Source: Thermohalobaculum sp039513195 (lineage in GTDB: Bacteria > Pseudomonadota > Alphaproteobacteria > Rhodobacterales > Rhodobacteraceae). From it: a stretch of 64,000 bases of DNA. How positions within the stretch are numbered: position 1 is the stretch's first letter; the number at the start of each line of letters is the position of its first letter. Of the stretch, positions 7,956 to 16,257 are shown piece after piece. Location: NCBI GenBank assembly GCA_039513195.1, contig JBCCRM010000022.1:17392-81391 (forward strand), in the 5' to 3' direction. Both the position numbers and the translations under genes were made by a program. A model generated the notes under the pieces. The model was not told the DNA's origin, did no database searches, and saw only the letters and a program-made list of their open reading frames with translations.

Positions 7956-9267
7956 GGCCACCCTCCGCCGCCGCACCGGTGCCTTGCGGGCCGACCAGAT
8001 CCTTGGCCCAATCCGGACGGGCGCCGAGGGCAGCGGCGACCCGCAGGCCGGCCCGCAGGCCGTCCTCGTGGAAGCCATAGCCGAGCCAGGCGCCGGCGAA
8101 CCACAACCCGCCCTGCCCCTGCAGCCTTTCCAGTGCCTGTTGGGCCGCAAAGCTGTCGGCATCGAACAGCGGATGCGCATAGTCGTAGGCGCCATGGGTC
8201 AACGCGGGATCAGGGGCGTGGCGCGGGTTCAGGCTGACGAAGAGCGGGCGGTCGGCCGGAATGCTCTGCAGCCGATTCATCCAGTAGGTGACCTGAGCGG
8301 GGCTCTCCGCCTCCGTCTCCATACCATCGGAGAGGAAGTTCCAGCTCGACCACACGCGCCTCAGCCGCGGCATCAGGGATGGGTCGGAATGGAGAATCGC
8401 TCGGTTCTGCGAGGTTCGGAACGCTGAGAGCACCTGTCGCAGGCTGTCGGGCGCATCGGTTAGCAGCGCCTGGGCCTGCGGGCCGTGGCAGGCGAGCAGG
8501 ATGTGATCGGCGGCAACCACGCTGCCATCGGCGAGGCGCAAAGACGGCTGGGCTCCCCCGGTCACCGAAACGACAGCCTGTCCGGTCGTGATCCGATCGC
8601 CCAGCCAGTCACGCACCCGTCCGACATAGGCGCGGCTGCCGCCCTCGACCGTGCGCCAGCGCTGCGCCGGGTTTAGGCCGGTCATCAGGTCGTGGTTGCA
8701 GAAGAAACGCAGGAAGTGCTCGGCAGGAAAGTCGAGGATCTTGCCGGAGGAGGTCGACCAAATCGCACTGCCCATGGGTAGAATGAAGCGTTCCCGAAAC
8801 CAATCGGTGAAGCCCTGCCCCGCCAACCAATCGCTGAGGCTGAGGCCCGCGAGACGCCCGCTCTCCAGCTCTGCGGGGCCCGTTTCGATGAAACGCTTGA
8901 TCTGTCGCAGGCCGGAGATATGGCGTAGATCCGCGATCCGCCAGCGCTGTGCAAACAGCGTATTGAGGTTGTCGCAGGCGTATTCCACCTGCCCGCCGCG
9001 GAGCGAAAAGCCGAACGACATGTCCGACCATTTGGTCGCCACGCCCAGCCGGTCGAACAGCGCGGTCAGATTGGGATAGTTGCGGTAGTTGTAGACAATG
9101 AAGCCGGTGTCGACCGGCTGCACCCCGTCCGGGAACACCGCATCGACGGTGTTCGCATGGCCGCCCACCCGGGTATCGGCCTCGAACACCTGGACGTCAT
9201 GGGTCTCGCCGAGGGCCAAGGCGGCGCCGAGGCCCGAGATCCCGGCCCCGACCACTGCAATCTTCAT
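7936..9267 (-). CDS. FAD-dependent amine-oxidase-like protein (COG2907)
   Basis: A 443-aa flavoprotein starting MKIAVVGAGISGLGAALAL, a GxGxxG dinucleotide-binding motif, followed by FEADTRVGGHANTVD, typical of the COG2907 family. ATG 9267 gives the flavin motif at residue 2; the longer frame upstream has no conserved content. Its stop overlaps the start of the DUF1365 gene. Related proteins act on lipid chains or carotenoid-like substrates, and a homologue belongs to the RpoE-ChrR regulon and the furan fatty acid gene set. It may be a fatty-chain desaturase or oxidase acting after the CFA-like methyltransferase. That assignment is inferred. Confidence 0.8.
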   Translation of the reverse strand: MKIAVVGAGISGLGAALALGETHDVQVFEADTRVGGHANTVDAVFPDGVQPVDTGFIVYNYRNYPNLTALFDRLGVATKWSDMSFGFSLRGGQVEYACDNLNTLFAQRWRIADLRHISGLRQIKRFIETGPAELESGRLAGLSLSDWLAGQGFTDWFRERFILPMGSAIWSTSSGKILDFPAEHFLRFFCNHDLMTGLNPAQRWRTVEGGSRAYVGRVRDWLGDRITTGQAVVSVTGGAQPSLRLADGSVVAADHILLACHGPQAQALLTDAPDSLRQVLSAFRTSQNRAILHSDPSLMPRLRRVWSSWNFLSDGMETEAESPAQVTYWMNRLQSIPADRPLFVSLNPRHAPDPALTHGAYDYAHPLFDADSFAAQQALERLQGQGGLWFAGAWLGYGFHEDGLRAGLRVAAALGARPDWAKDLVGPQGTGAAAEGGHVRAAE

Positions 9268-9338
9268 GTCGTCGGCCCCTCGTCTTGCCGTGCCGCGCGC
9301 CCGATCTCTGCCGGGCCGACGCAGTCCGAGCCGCTCAT
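9264..9338 (-). CDS. Possible 24-codon linking ORF between photolyase and FAD oxidoreductase genes
   Basis: The photolyase stop TGA (9337-9335) overlaps an ATG at 9338. This opens a 24-codon frame (MSGSDCVGPAEI...) whose own TGA at 9266-9264 overlaps the ATG of the FAD oxidoreductase gene at 9267. The frame thus ties the two genes together by overlaps at both ends. It may serve translational coupling rather than make a functional peptide. No family is recognised and chance is possible. Confidence 0.3.
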   Translation of the reverse strand: MSGSDCVGPAEIGRAARQDEGPTT

Positions 9339-10771
9339 GATGCGAGCCTGTGTTGGTTGTAGGCGTCGAGCGCGCGGGCACGGCCCTCGGCGAGGCCGAT
9401 GATCGGCTCGGGCGGCGGCGCGGCGGGGTCGAGCCCCCAAGCCCGCGGCACAGCCGCGAAATAGGCGAGCGCGTCTGGATGCGGATTTGCCTTCCCCTCC
9501 GCCAGCCAACGGTCGCGATAGGCCGATCGCGGGTCGAATTTCTCAGCTTGCGTGGCGGGGTTGAACACCCGGAAATACGGCGTCGCATCGGGGCCCGAGC
9601 CCGCTGCCCACTGCCACCCCATCGCATTCGCGGCGACGTCCCAATCGATAAGACAGTCCCGAAACCAGGCCTCGCCTATCTTCCAATGGGTCAGCAGATG
9701 TTTGGTCAGAAAGCTCGCCACCAGCATCCGCACGCGATTATGCATGGTGCCGGTGACATACATCTCGCGCATGCCGGCATCGACCATCGGCACGCCGGTC
9801 ATGCCGCGGCGCCACCGCTCCGCCGCCTCGCTGTCGCCGGCCCAGGGGAAGGCATCCCAGTCGCCGCGCCAGTTCTCGGACTCGATCTGCGGCGTATGGT
9901 AGAGGAGGTGATAGGAGAACTCGCGCCACACAACCTCCTGCACGAAGGTCTCAGCCCCGTCGACGCCCGCACCGGTCAGGCGCTCCATCGCCGCGCGACC
10001 GGCATGCCAAACGGTGAGCGGCGAGATTTCGCCATGGGTCAGGTTTTCCGCAAGCTTCGACGTGGCGGGCAGGTCGGTGCGGTCCCTTTCGACCTTATAG
10101 GCGGCAGCCCGGTCGGCAATGAACGTCTCAAGCCGGTCACGCGCCGCAGTCTCTCCGACCAGCGCGAAGCGGGCGACGATCTCCGCCCCGCGACCCATGG
10201 CGCCGCCAAGCCTCCAGCCCTCCAATCTCTCCGACGCCGGCCAGGACTGGGGCGCCGCGAGATCGCCGGGCTCGGCCAGCGGTTCGGCCAGGCCGCTGGC
10301 GCGCACCGCCTTCCAAAACGGCGTGAAGACCTTGTAAAAACCACCGGTTTTCGTCTCGACCGTCCAAGGCTCGAAGAGCAGGGAGGCGTTCACGCTTTCG
10401 ACCTCGAGCCCATCCTCCTTGAGCGCCGCTTTGATGGCGCTGTCCCTGGCGATTGCGCGCGGATCGTATAGCCGGGACCAGACCACGCGCTTCGCGCCAG
10501 TTTCGGCCGCCAGTGCGCGCAGGCAAGTCAAGGCATCGCCGGTCCGCAGCACCAGGTCGCTGCCCCGCGCCCGCAAGCGCGCTGTGAGATCAGCCAGGCT
10601 TTCGCGCAGGCGCCATTTCGGCGCGGCGCCGATGCTATCGACCAAGCCGTCGCGCAGGAAAACCGGGATCACAGGCCCGCCCGCCACCAGCGCCCGGTGC
10701 CATCCGGGGTGGTCGGCAAGCCGCAGGTCCCGGCGTAACCACAGCAGGGTCGGCGGCGTATCGGTCGTCAT
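9335..10771 (-). CDS. phr: Deoxyribodipyrimidine photo-lyase
   Basis: A 478-aa FAD photolyase. The N-terminal DNA photolyase domain begins LLWLRRDLRLADHPGW. The C-terminal FAD domain contains WREFSYHLLYHTP, GMTGVPMVDAGMREM and MHNRVRMLVASFLTKHLL, typical of CPD photolyases and cryptochromes. It repairs UV-induced cyclobutane dimers using visible light. It heads the minus-strand run photolyase, FAD oxidoreductase, DUF1365, CFA-like methyltransferase, trgA, GPH transporter. In R. sphaeroides phrA is a direct RpoE target. I searched the upstream 160 bp for TGATCC-N18-TAAG on the minus strand and did not find it. Confidence 0.93.
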   Translation of the reverse strand: MTTDTPPTLLWLRRDLRLADHPGWHRALVAGGPVIPVFLRDGLVDSIGAAPKWRLRESLADLTARLRARGSDLVLRTGDALTCLRALAAETGAKRVVWSRLYDPRAIARDSAIKAALKEDGLEVESVNASLLFEPWTVETKTGGFYKVFTPFWKAVRASGLAEPLAEPGDLAAPQSWPASERLEGWRLGGAMGRGAEIVARFALVGETAARDRLETFIADRAAAYKVERDRTDLPATSKLAENLTHGEISPLTVWHAGRAAMERLTGAGVDGAETFVQEVVWREFSYHLLYHTPQIESENWRGDWDAFPWAGDSEAAERWRRGMTGVPMVDAGMREMYVTGTMHNRVRMLVASFLTKHLLTHWKIGEAWFRDCLIDWDVAANAMGWQWAAGSGPDATPYFRVFNPATQAEKFDPRSAYRDRWLAEGKANPHPDALAYFAAVPRAWGLDPAAPPPEPIIGLAEGRARALDAYNQHRLAS

Positions 10772-10932
10772 CTCTCCCCGTCTCTCGTTTCCTGCGTCGG
10801 CGTCGCAGCCGCGCGATACAGTGTGGCACCTTCGCGCAACATCAACCCCAGCTTAAGGGATCTTGCATAAACCTCAGCGGGACTTGCCATGGTGGCGCCA
10901 AGTTGTCGCATCACGGTTCCTCAGGTTGTGGC

Positions 10933-11259
10933 ATGGCCGGACCGGGCGGCCCGCCGCCCTTTGTCGACCCGGCCACCAAGTCGAGCAAAGAGGTTGGTAT
11001 GAGCGTTATTCCCTTCGACCCAAAGCGCCGCCAGCAGCGGCCGCTGAAACCGGCCGAGAGCAGTGGCGGCGGCGAGGCCAAGGCGCGCATCGCACTTCTG
11101 GAGCGGGCGCTGATCGCCACCCTGCGGGAGAATGCGCAAAATTGGGCACGGGCTGAGCGGTTGGAGACGCGGGTCGACGAGCTCGAAGCCTTGCTCGAAA
11201 GCCACGCCATTGTTCTGCCGGGCTGGGCGCCGCATGATGCGCCCCATGAGGCAGACTGA
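10933..11259 (+). CDS. Small coiled-coil protein of unknown function upstream of aceK
   Basis: A 108-aa predicted protein (86 aa if it starts at ATG 10999). The N-terminus is Gly/Pro/basic and low in complexity. The C-terminal half is a helix with heptad-like spacing (IALLERALIATLRENAQ then LETRVDELEALLE), suggesting a short coiled coil. The ATG at 10999 has AGAGGT just upstream and gives MSVIPFDPK; the ATG at 10933 keeps coding-like composition, so the start is uncertain. Its last 14 nt overlap the aceK start, so the two genes are translated from one message. No family is recognised. Confidence 0.5.
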   Translation: MAGPGGPPPFVDPATKSSKEVGMSVIPFDPKRRQQRPLKPAESSGGGEAKARIALLERALIATLRENAQNWARAERLETRVDELEALLESHAIVLPGWAPHDAPHEAD

Positions 11260-13132
11260 GCAAAGCCCGCGCAGGTCCATTGCAGACCTCGCCGAGACGG
11301 CGGATCCCGATAGCCAGCTGAGCGCGCTTCGCACCGAGGCGATCGCCCAAGCCGGGCTCGCGCAGATCTCGGCCCCTAGGGAAAACTGGGACAAGGCGCG
11401 CAATTTCGCCGCCGTGGTCCTGGAGATTTTCAACGACTACCACCTACAGGCGCGGCGCATCCCCTGGCTCGCCAAGCGGGCCTTTGAGACGCGCGATTGG
11501 CGCCGATCCGTCTCGCTTAGCCAGGAGCGAATCGCTCTCTTCTCGACGGCCGTGACCCGGGCAACCCCGGTGCTGAACCAGGCCTTGCGCGACACCGGCG
11601 GAATAGGCGGTTTCTGGAACACGGCGGAGGAGCAATTCCGCCGCTTGGTCGCCGACCGCTACGAGGCGGATCTGGCGCTCGCCTTCCTCGCCTCGCTGCG
11701 CCGGCAGATCTATCAGGACACTTGGGTGCCGGTCGCCTATGACCAGCTCCGCGTGGCCAGCACCGCGACCCAGCCGAGTTTCCTGCGCGACCTGCCCGCT
11801 GGCGGAGTTATGACCGAGGCGTTGGTCGAGGAAATGCTTGCCGCACTGTCACTGAACGCCCCGTTTCGGGACCTTTGTGCAGATGCCGCTGCCGTTGCCC
11901 GGCGCATCAACGAGGAATTGAGCCTGGGGGGGGAACGCGCGCTCACCTCGGTCGAGGTGGTGGAGGCCGGTTTTTTCCGCAATCGCGGGGCGTATCTCGT
12001 CGGCGGGTTGCGCCTCGACGGGCAAGAGCTGAGCCCGCTCGCCCTCGCGCTGAACCACGCGCCGGAGGGGATCTATGTCGATGCGGTGATCCTGCGGGAG
12101 ACGACGCTGCGGCACATCTTCTCGTCGACTCTGGCGAATTTCCACGTCCCGATCACCGGCTATCATGCGCTGGTCGATTTTCTGGTCAGCCTGATGCCGA
12201 GCCGGCCGCGGGGCCTGCACTACTCCACCGTCGGCTACAATCATGTCGGCAAGGTTGCAGTGATGGATCAGATTACGGCGGGTCTGGAGCGGAGCGGCGA
12301 GCGCTTGCAGTTCGCGCCGGGGCATCGCGGCTCCGTCGCCATAGCCTTCACGGCGCCGGCCACCGGTTATGTCCTGAAGGTGATCCGGAACACGCCGACC
12401 GACAACTACAAATGGGACGTGTTCGACGGCGTCCCAGCGGTCTTGGCGAAGTACCGAAACGTCCATGAGATCAACCGATCGGGCTCGATGCTCGACAACA
12501 TCATCTATTCGAACGCGACTATGGCTGTGGGCCTATTCGGCGAAGCGGTGCTCGAAGAGCTGATGGAGGCGGCCTGCGAGACCGTGACGCGCTATCGCGA
12601 CGAAGTGTTTTTCCGCCACCTGATCGTGCAGCGAAAGCAGATCCCGGTGCCGCTTTATCTGGAACGATGCGATAGGGAGGCGGCGGAAACGGTGGTCGTC
12701 CGGCTCGGCCAATGCATCCGCAACAATGCTGCGTCGAATGTCTTCAACCGCGACCTGGACGGCCGGAATTACGGAGTGAGCAGCCTGCGTTTCGTGCATC
12801 TCTTCGACTACGACGCGGTCGAGGTGCTGACCGAGGTGAAGGTCCGCACCAATCTCGACCGGGAGCCGGGGGAGGAGGATATCCCCGACTGGTTCTTCGA
12901 GGAGGGCCCGGTCTTCCTGCCGGAGGAGTTGGAGGCGCATCTGCGCTTGCCGCGGGATCTGCGCCGGCTGTTCCGAGAGGCGCATGGGGAGTTGTTGACC
13001 GTGGAGTACTGGACCCGGATGCAGCGGCTGTTGCGGGATGGCGGGGTGCCACGGGTGCGGACCTATCCCCGCTCGACCCAGCTTGAGCCGCCGGAGGCAC
13101 CGCGGAGTGTGCTGGGTCACGTGCTCGGCTGA
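11246..13132 (+). CDS. aceK: Isocitrate dehydrogenase kinase/phosphatase
   Basis: A 628-aa AceK. The ATP-binding region APGHRGSVAIAF, followed by GYVLKVIRNTP and the downstream kinase-like motifs (NVFNRDLDGRNYGV), is characteristic. It phosphorylates and dephosphorylates isocitrate dehydrogenase to divert isocitrate to the glyoxylate shunt during growth on acetate or related substrates. The chosen ATG at 11246 (MRQTEQSPRRS) overlaps the previous small gene; the frame is open further upstream without homology. Malate synthase G lies 8 kb downstream at 20656, but isocitrate lyase is not in the window. A repeat element follows directly after the stop. Confidence 0.92.
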   Translation: MRQTEQSPRRSIADLAETADPDSQLSALRTEAIAQAGLAQISAPRENWDKARNFAAVVLEIFNDYHLQARRIPWLAKRAFETRDWRRSVSLSQERIALFSTAVTRATPVLNQALRDTGGIGGFWNTAEEQFRRLVADRYEADLALAFLASLRRQIYQDTWVPVAYDQLRVASTATQPSFLRDLPAGGVMTEALVEEMLAALSLNAPFRDLCADAAAVARRINEELSLGGERALTSVEVVEAGFFRNRGAYLVGGLRLDGQELSPLALALNHAPEGIYVDAVILRETTLRHIFSSTLANFHVPITGYHALVDFLVSLMPSRPRGLHYSTVGYNHVGKVAVMDQITAGLERSGERLQFAPGHRGSVAIAFTAPATGYVLKVIRNTPTDNYKWDVFDGVPAVLAKYRNVHEINRSGSMLDNIIYSNATMAVGLFGEAVLEELMEAACETVTRYRDEVFFRHLIVQRKQIPVPLYLERCDREAAETVVVRLGQCIRNNAASNVFNRDLDGRNYGVSSLRFVHLFDYDAVEVLTEVKVRTNLDREPGEEDIPDWFFEEGPVFLPEELEAHLRLPRDLRRLFREAHGELLTVEYWTRMQRLLRDGGVPRVRTYPRSTQLEPPEAPRSVLGHVLG

Positions 13133-13148
13133 GAAAGCCTGCCTCCGG

Positions 13149-13318
13149 GGCGCCGCGTCCGCCACCCGGCCCTTGGCAATATCGGCGCGCGCGGCGCGCT
13201 TCGACATCTTCGCGTGTGGGACCGCCACGAGCGCCACGCGGCATCTCCACACGCGCCGCCACCTGCAGCCCGCCGCGGGTGAGACCGCGCCAGGTTAGGC
13301 GGCGTCCGACGCGGCGCC
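13149..13318 (-). repeat. 170-bp inverted-repeat-ended element, copy 1
   Basis: The segment begins GGCGCCGCGTC (13149-13159) and ends GACGCGGCGCC (13308-13318), an 11-bp perfect inverted repeat. The match extends outward to 19-bp arms with one mismatch (13141-13159 and 13308-13326). Its minus strand aligns along its length with the plus strand of 19942-20112. Shared blocks include CCCGCGGCGGGCTG, GTCCCACA-GCG-AGATG and GCGCCGCG-GCGCCGAT. An inner inverted repeat CGCGTGTGG/CCACACGCG (13211-13219, 13247-13255) is present. It fills the space between aceK and the SOUL gene. It could be a MITE-like element or a structured RNA. Confidence 0.6.
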
Positions 13319-13404
13319 CTGGAGGCCTCAGGAGACAGCGCTACCCTTTCGGCGAGCCGGATCGAAGTTCGGATTGAAGTGAGATCGAGTGGGAAAGGAT
13401 GGTC

Positions 13405-14052
13405 ATGCGCATGGCAGTCGTGGCAGTTGCGGGCCTTCTGGCCGCAGCCTGTTCGGTAGTGGGCGTGCGCTCCGGCACTGAGGAGCCTCCCTTCACGGTG
13501 GTCGAGCAAATCGCGCCGGGCATCGAGATCCGCCGCTACGCCCCCCGCCTCGCTGCCGAGACCGATCTCGGCGAAGCGGACAGCAATGCGGCCCGAAGCA
13601 AGGCATTCGGGCGCCTCTTCGACTACATCTCGGGTGCCAACGCGCCGGCGGCAAAGATCGCGATGACCGCCCCGGTCGAGACGGCGACTAGCGCCAGCAG
13701 CGGCGGCGCAGAAGAGATCGCTATGACCGCCCCGGTCGAAATCGCGAGCGCCGGGAGCGACCGCATGCGCTTTTTCCTACCCGTCGCCATGAGCCTTCCC
13801 GACGCCCCGGTGCCCACCGATCCTGCCGTCCGGCTGATCGAACTGCCCGTCCAGGACATGGCAGTGCTCCGCTACACCGGATCGACCGCGGAAAGCGACA
13901 CGGAGATCCGGTCGCAGGAGCTTTTGACCGCGCTTGCGGCCACTGACTGGAGGCCGGAAGGCAATCCGGTCGCTTACTTCTACGACCCGCCCTGGACCCT
14001 GCCGCCCTTCCGCCGCAACGAAGTCGCGGTGCCGGTCCGCCAACGACCATAG
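13405..14052 (+). CDS. SOUL family heme-binding lipoprotein
   Basis: A protein of about 215 aa with a lipoprotein signal peptide (LLAAACSV lipobox, Cys at about residue 17) and the SOUL domain. The SOUL motif IAMTAPVE appears twice, separated by about 20 residues, and IEIRRYAPR occurs near the start of the domain. SOUL proteins bind heme or tetrapyrroles, and this one would sit in the periplasm anchored to a membrane. ATG 13405 is preferred over ATG 13399 because the GGAAAGGA box leaves no space before the latter. It lies between the repeat element after aceK and a methyltransferase/ABC operon; its stop is 97 nt before that operon. Confidence 0.85.
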   Translation: MRMAVVAVAGLLAAACSVVGVRSGTEEPPFTVVEQIAPGIEIRRYAPRLAAETDLGEADSNAARSKAFGRLFDYISGANAPAAKIAMTAPVETATSASSGGAEEIAMTAPVEIASAGSDRMRFFLPVAMSLPDAPVPTDPAVRLIELPVQDMAVLRYTGSTAESDTEIRSQELLTALAATDWRPEGNPVAYFYDPPWTLPPFRRNEVAVPVRQRP

Positions 14053-14149
14053 ACCCGGCCGAAGCGGCTTGGGGCCGTTTGGCGCACCCCCTGTTCCTGG
14101 CCCAGGCCGGCCTATTTCCCTCAGTTCACTGCAGCAACCACGGTCACAG

Positions 14150-14899
14150 ATGCTTACCCGTACACTTACCGCTGTCTTTCACGGCGCCCGATGCCATGCC
14201 CTGTTCGGCCTCGGTGTCGGGGCGATGATCCTCGCCCTCTATTTCGGGATGAGCCGGTCGCTCGGGACCCTCGGGGCACCCTGGAGCTACCTTGCCAATG
14301 CCGTGCTGCTGCTGCAATTCCCGCTGGCTCATTCCTTGTTCCTTATGCCCGCGGGACACCGACTGCTCGCGAGACTCGGCCCGGCCAACCACGGCAAGAC
14401 CCTTGCGACCACGACCTACGCGACAATCGCCTCGGTACAGCTCCTGCTGCTCTTCGGGCTCTGGACCCCCTCCGGCGTGATCTGGTGGCAGGCCGAGGGT
14501 GCGATGCTGTGGCTGATGACTGGGCTTTTCGGCCTGTCCTGGCTTCTCCTGCTAAAGGCGTCCTTCGACGCGGGGCCGGAGCTGCAAAGCGGCTTTCTCG
14601 GCTGGTGGGCGCTGCTCCTCGGGCGGAAACCGAAATTTCCCGAGATGCCGGTGACCGGTCTCTTTCGCCTGACGCGTCAACCGATCTACGTCACCTTTGC
14701 CATGACGCTTTGGACCGTGCCCGTTTGGACCCCCGACCAGCTCGCCGTCTCGACGGTGCTTACCGCCTATTGCGTGCTCGGTCCGAGACTGAAGGAGCGA
14801 CGGTTCGAGCGGATGTTCGGCGACCGGTTCGAGCGATATCGGGAGGGCGTGCCATACTGGATCCCAAGCCTGACCCCCCTGCTGCGGAGAAGCCGGTGA
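14150..14899 (+). CDS. Isoprenylcysteine carboxyl methyltransferase-like membrane protein (ICMT/NnrU type)
   Basis: A 249-aa polytopic membrane protein. Its C-terminus has the ICMT-like arrangement PVTGLFRLTRQPIYV ... GPRLKERRFERMFGDRFERY, in which the R-x-P and the ERxF-x-x-Y elements form the SAM/substrate site of membrane methyltransferases such as MddA. The substrate is unknown. It heads a compact operon. Its stop overlaps the GTG start of a soluble UbiG-like methyltransferase (GTGA), followed by an ABC ATPase, an ABC permease and an AttH-like protein. ATG 14150 is selected because the first hydrophobic segment begins about 15 residues later. Confidence 0.7.
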   Translation: MLTRTLTAVFHGARCHALFGLGVGAMILALYFGMSRSLGTLGAPWSYLANAVLLLQFPLAHSLFLMPAGHRLLARLGPANHGKTLATTTYATIASVQLLLLFGLWTPSGVIWWQAEGAMLWLMTGLFGLSWLLLLKASFDAGPELQSGFLGWWALLLGRKPKFPEMPVTGLFRLTRQPIYVTFAMTLWTVPVWTPDQLAVSTVLTAYCVLGPRLKERRFERMFGDRFERYREGVPYWIPSLTPLLRRSR

Positions 14900-15600
14900 T
14901 CCGGAACGACCTGACCATCTACGACACTCATGCCGACGCTTGGTGGACCGGCAACCACCGGTGGCTACGCACACTCAACAACATGGTGCCGGGTCGGTTG
15001 CGCCATTTCGACAGGGTGGTGCCGGATTGGGAGGGCCGCGACGTCCTCGATCTGGGCTGCGGCGGCGGCTTCATGGCCGAGGCACTAGCGAGCCGCGGCG
15101 CGCGGGTCACGGGCGTCGACCCAGCGGCCCAGGCGGTGGCGGCGGCCCAGGCCCACGCGGCCGAGGTCGGCCTGGACATCCGCTACCAGACCGGTATGGG
15201 CGAGGCGCTGCCCCTGTCCGACCAATCGATGGACGCGGTCGTCTGTGTCGACGTCCTGGAACATGTCGCCGACCTTTCGAAGGTGCTGGCGGAAGTGCAC
15301 CGGGTCCTCCGCCCCGGCGGGCTATTCCTCTATGACACCATCAACCGCAATTGGTTGTCGCGCTTTGTCGTGATCACCATGGCGGAGGATGTGATGCGCG
15401 TCTTGCCCCGTGGCACCCACGACCCAGCGATGTTCATCCGCCCGGCGGAGCTCGACGCCGCCCTCCACGCCGCGGGACTGACGCCTGGTCCGATCACTGG
15501 GCTCGGGCCGTGGGGCGTGGACCGCAGGCTGGATCCGGTCTTCGGGCCGCTGCCCCTGACTGCGGTCATCTATATGGGCCATGCGACGCGCGAGGCATAA
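14896..15600 (+). CDS. UbiG-like SAM-dependent O-methyltransferase
   Basis: A 234-aa class I methyltransferase. The SAM loop VLDLGCGGGFMAEALA, the acidic VTGVDPA and the post-motif region VVCVDVLEHV followed by VLRPGGLFLYDTINR match the UbiG family of polyprenyl-dihydroxybenzoate methyltransferases. GTG 14896 overlaps the previous stop. Location in an operon with a membrane methyltransferase, ABC transporter and AttH-like protein rather than with ubi genes suggests a dedicated role on another substrate. A second copy of the ubiquinone enzyme cannot be excluded. Confidence 0.72.
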   Translation: MIRNDLTIYDTHADAWWTGNHRWLRTLNNMVPGRLRHFDRVVPDWEGRDVLDLGCGGGFMAEALASRGARVTGVDPAAQAVAAAQAHAAEVGLDIRYQTGMGEALPLSDQSMDAVVCVDVLEHVADLSKVLAEVHRVLRPGGLFLYDTINRNWLSRFVVITMAEDVMRVLPRGTHDPAMFIRPAELDAALHAAGLTPGPITGLGPWGVDRRLDPVFGPLPLTAVIYMGHATREA

Positions 15601-15603
15601 CGG

Positions 15604-16257
15604 ATGCTGCAAATCCGCGGCCTGTCGAAGAGCTACCAAACCCCTCAGGGTTGGCTGCCGGTGCTGCAGGATGTCGATCTCGACCTAGAGGCCGGGGCGA
15701 GCCTCGCGCTGATGGGGGAGTCGGGCTCTGGCAAGAGCACCCTTTTGCACCTGGTCGCGGGTCTCGACCGGGCCGATGCCGGCACCATCGAGGTCGACGG
15801 ACAGGAGGTGACTGCGCTGGACGATCCCGGACGCGCCGCGCTGCGGCGCGACCGACTGGGCCTGGTTTTCCAGCAGTTCAATCTGGTGCCGAGCCTGACG
15901 GTCGCCGACAATCTCGCCTTCCAGGCCCGATTGGCGGCGCGGCACGACCCCGACTGGATCGGGCATTTGACCAGCCGGCTCGGGATCGAGGGCTTGCTGC
16001 AGCGCTATCCGGAACAGCTCTCCGGCGGGCAACAGCAGCGCGTGGCGATCGGTCGGACCCTTGCGGTCCGCCCGGGGCTGGTGCTGGCGGACGAGCCCAC
16101 CGGCAATCTCGACGAGGCGACGGGCGACGAGGTCATGGCGCTCTGCCGCGACCTCGTCGCGGAGAGCGGCTGCGCCTTCCTTATGGTCACCCATAGCAGC
16201 CGGCTCGCCGATATGCTCGACCGGCGGCACCGTCTCACAGCGGGGCATTTGGCGTGA
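15604..16257 (+). CDS. ABC transporter ATP-binding protein (LolD/AttE-like)
   Basis: A 217-aa ABC ATPase with Walker A GESGSGKST, Q-loop VFQQFNLVPSLTV, signature LSGGQQQRVAIGRTL, Walker B VLADEPTGNLDE and H-loop VTHS. The subfamily is the LolD/MacB type that works with FtsX-like permeases. It starts 3 nt after the UbiG-like gene, and its last codons overlap the permease start (ATP-binding stop at 16257, permease ATG/GTG at 16254). These features identify the ATPase of a tripartite or lipoprotein-type export system. Confidence 0.9.
   Translation: MLQIRGLSKSYQTPQGWLPVLQDVDLDLEAGASLALMGESGSGKSTLLHLVAGLDRADAGTIEVDGQEVTALDDPGRAALRRDRLGLVFQQFNLVPSLTVADNLAFQARLAARHDPDWIGHLTSRLGIEGLLQRYPEQLSGGQQQRVAIGRTLAVRPGLVLADEPTGNLDEATGDEVMALCRDLVAESGCAFLMVTHSSRLADMLDRRHRLTAGHLA

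Noticed and set aside
13405..14052. Repeated IAMTAPVE in the SOUL protein as a recent duplication
   Set aside because: Two such motifs are normal in SOUL-domain proteins, so it is not a new duplication.
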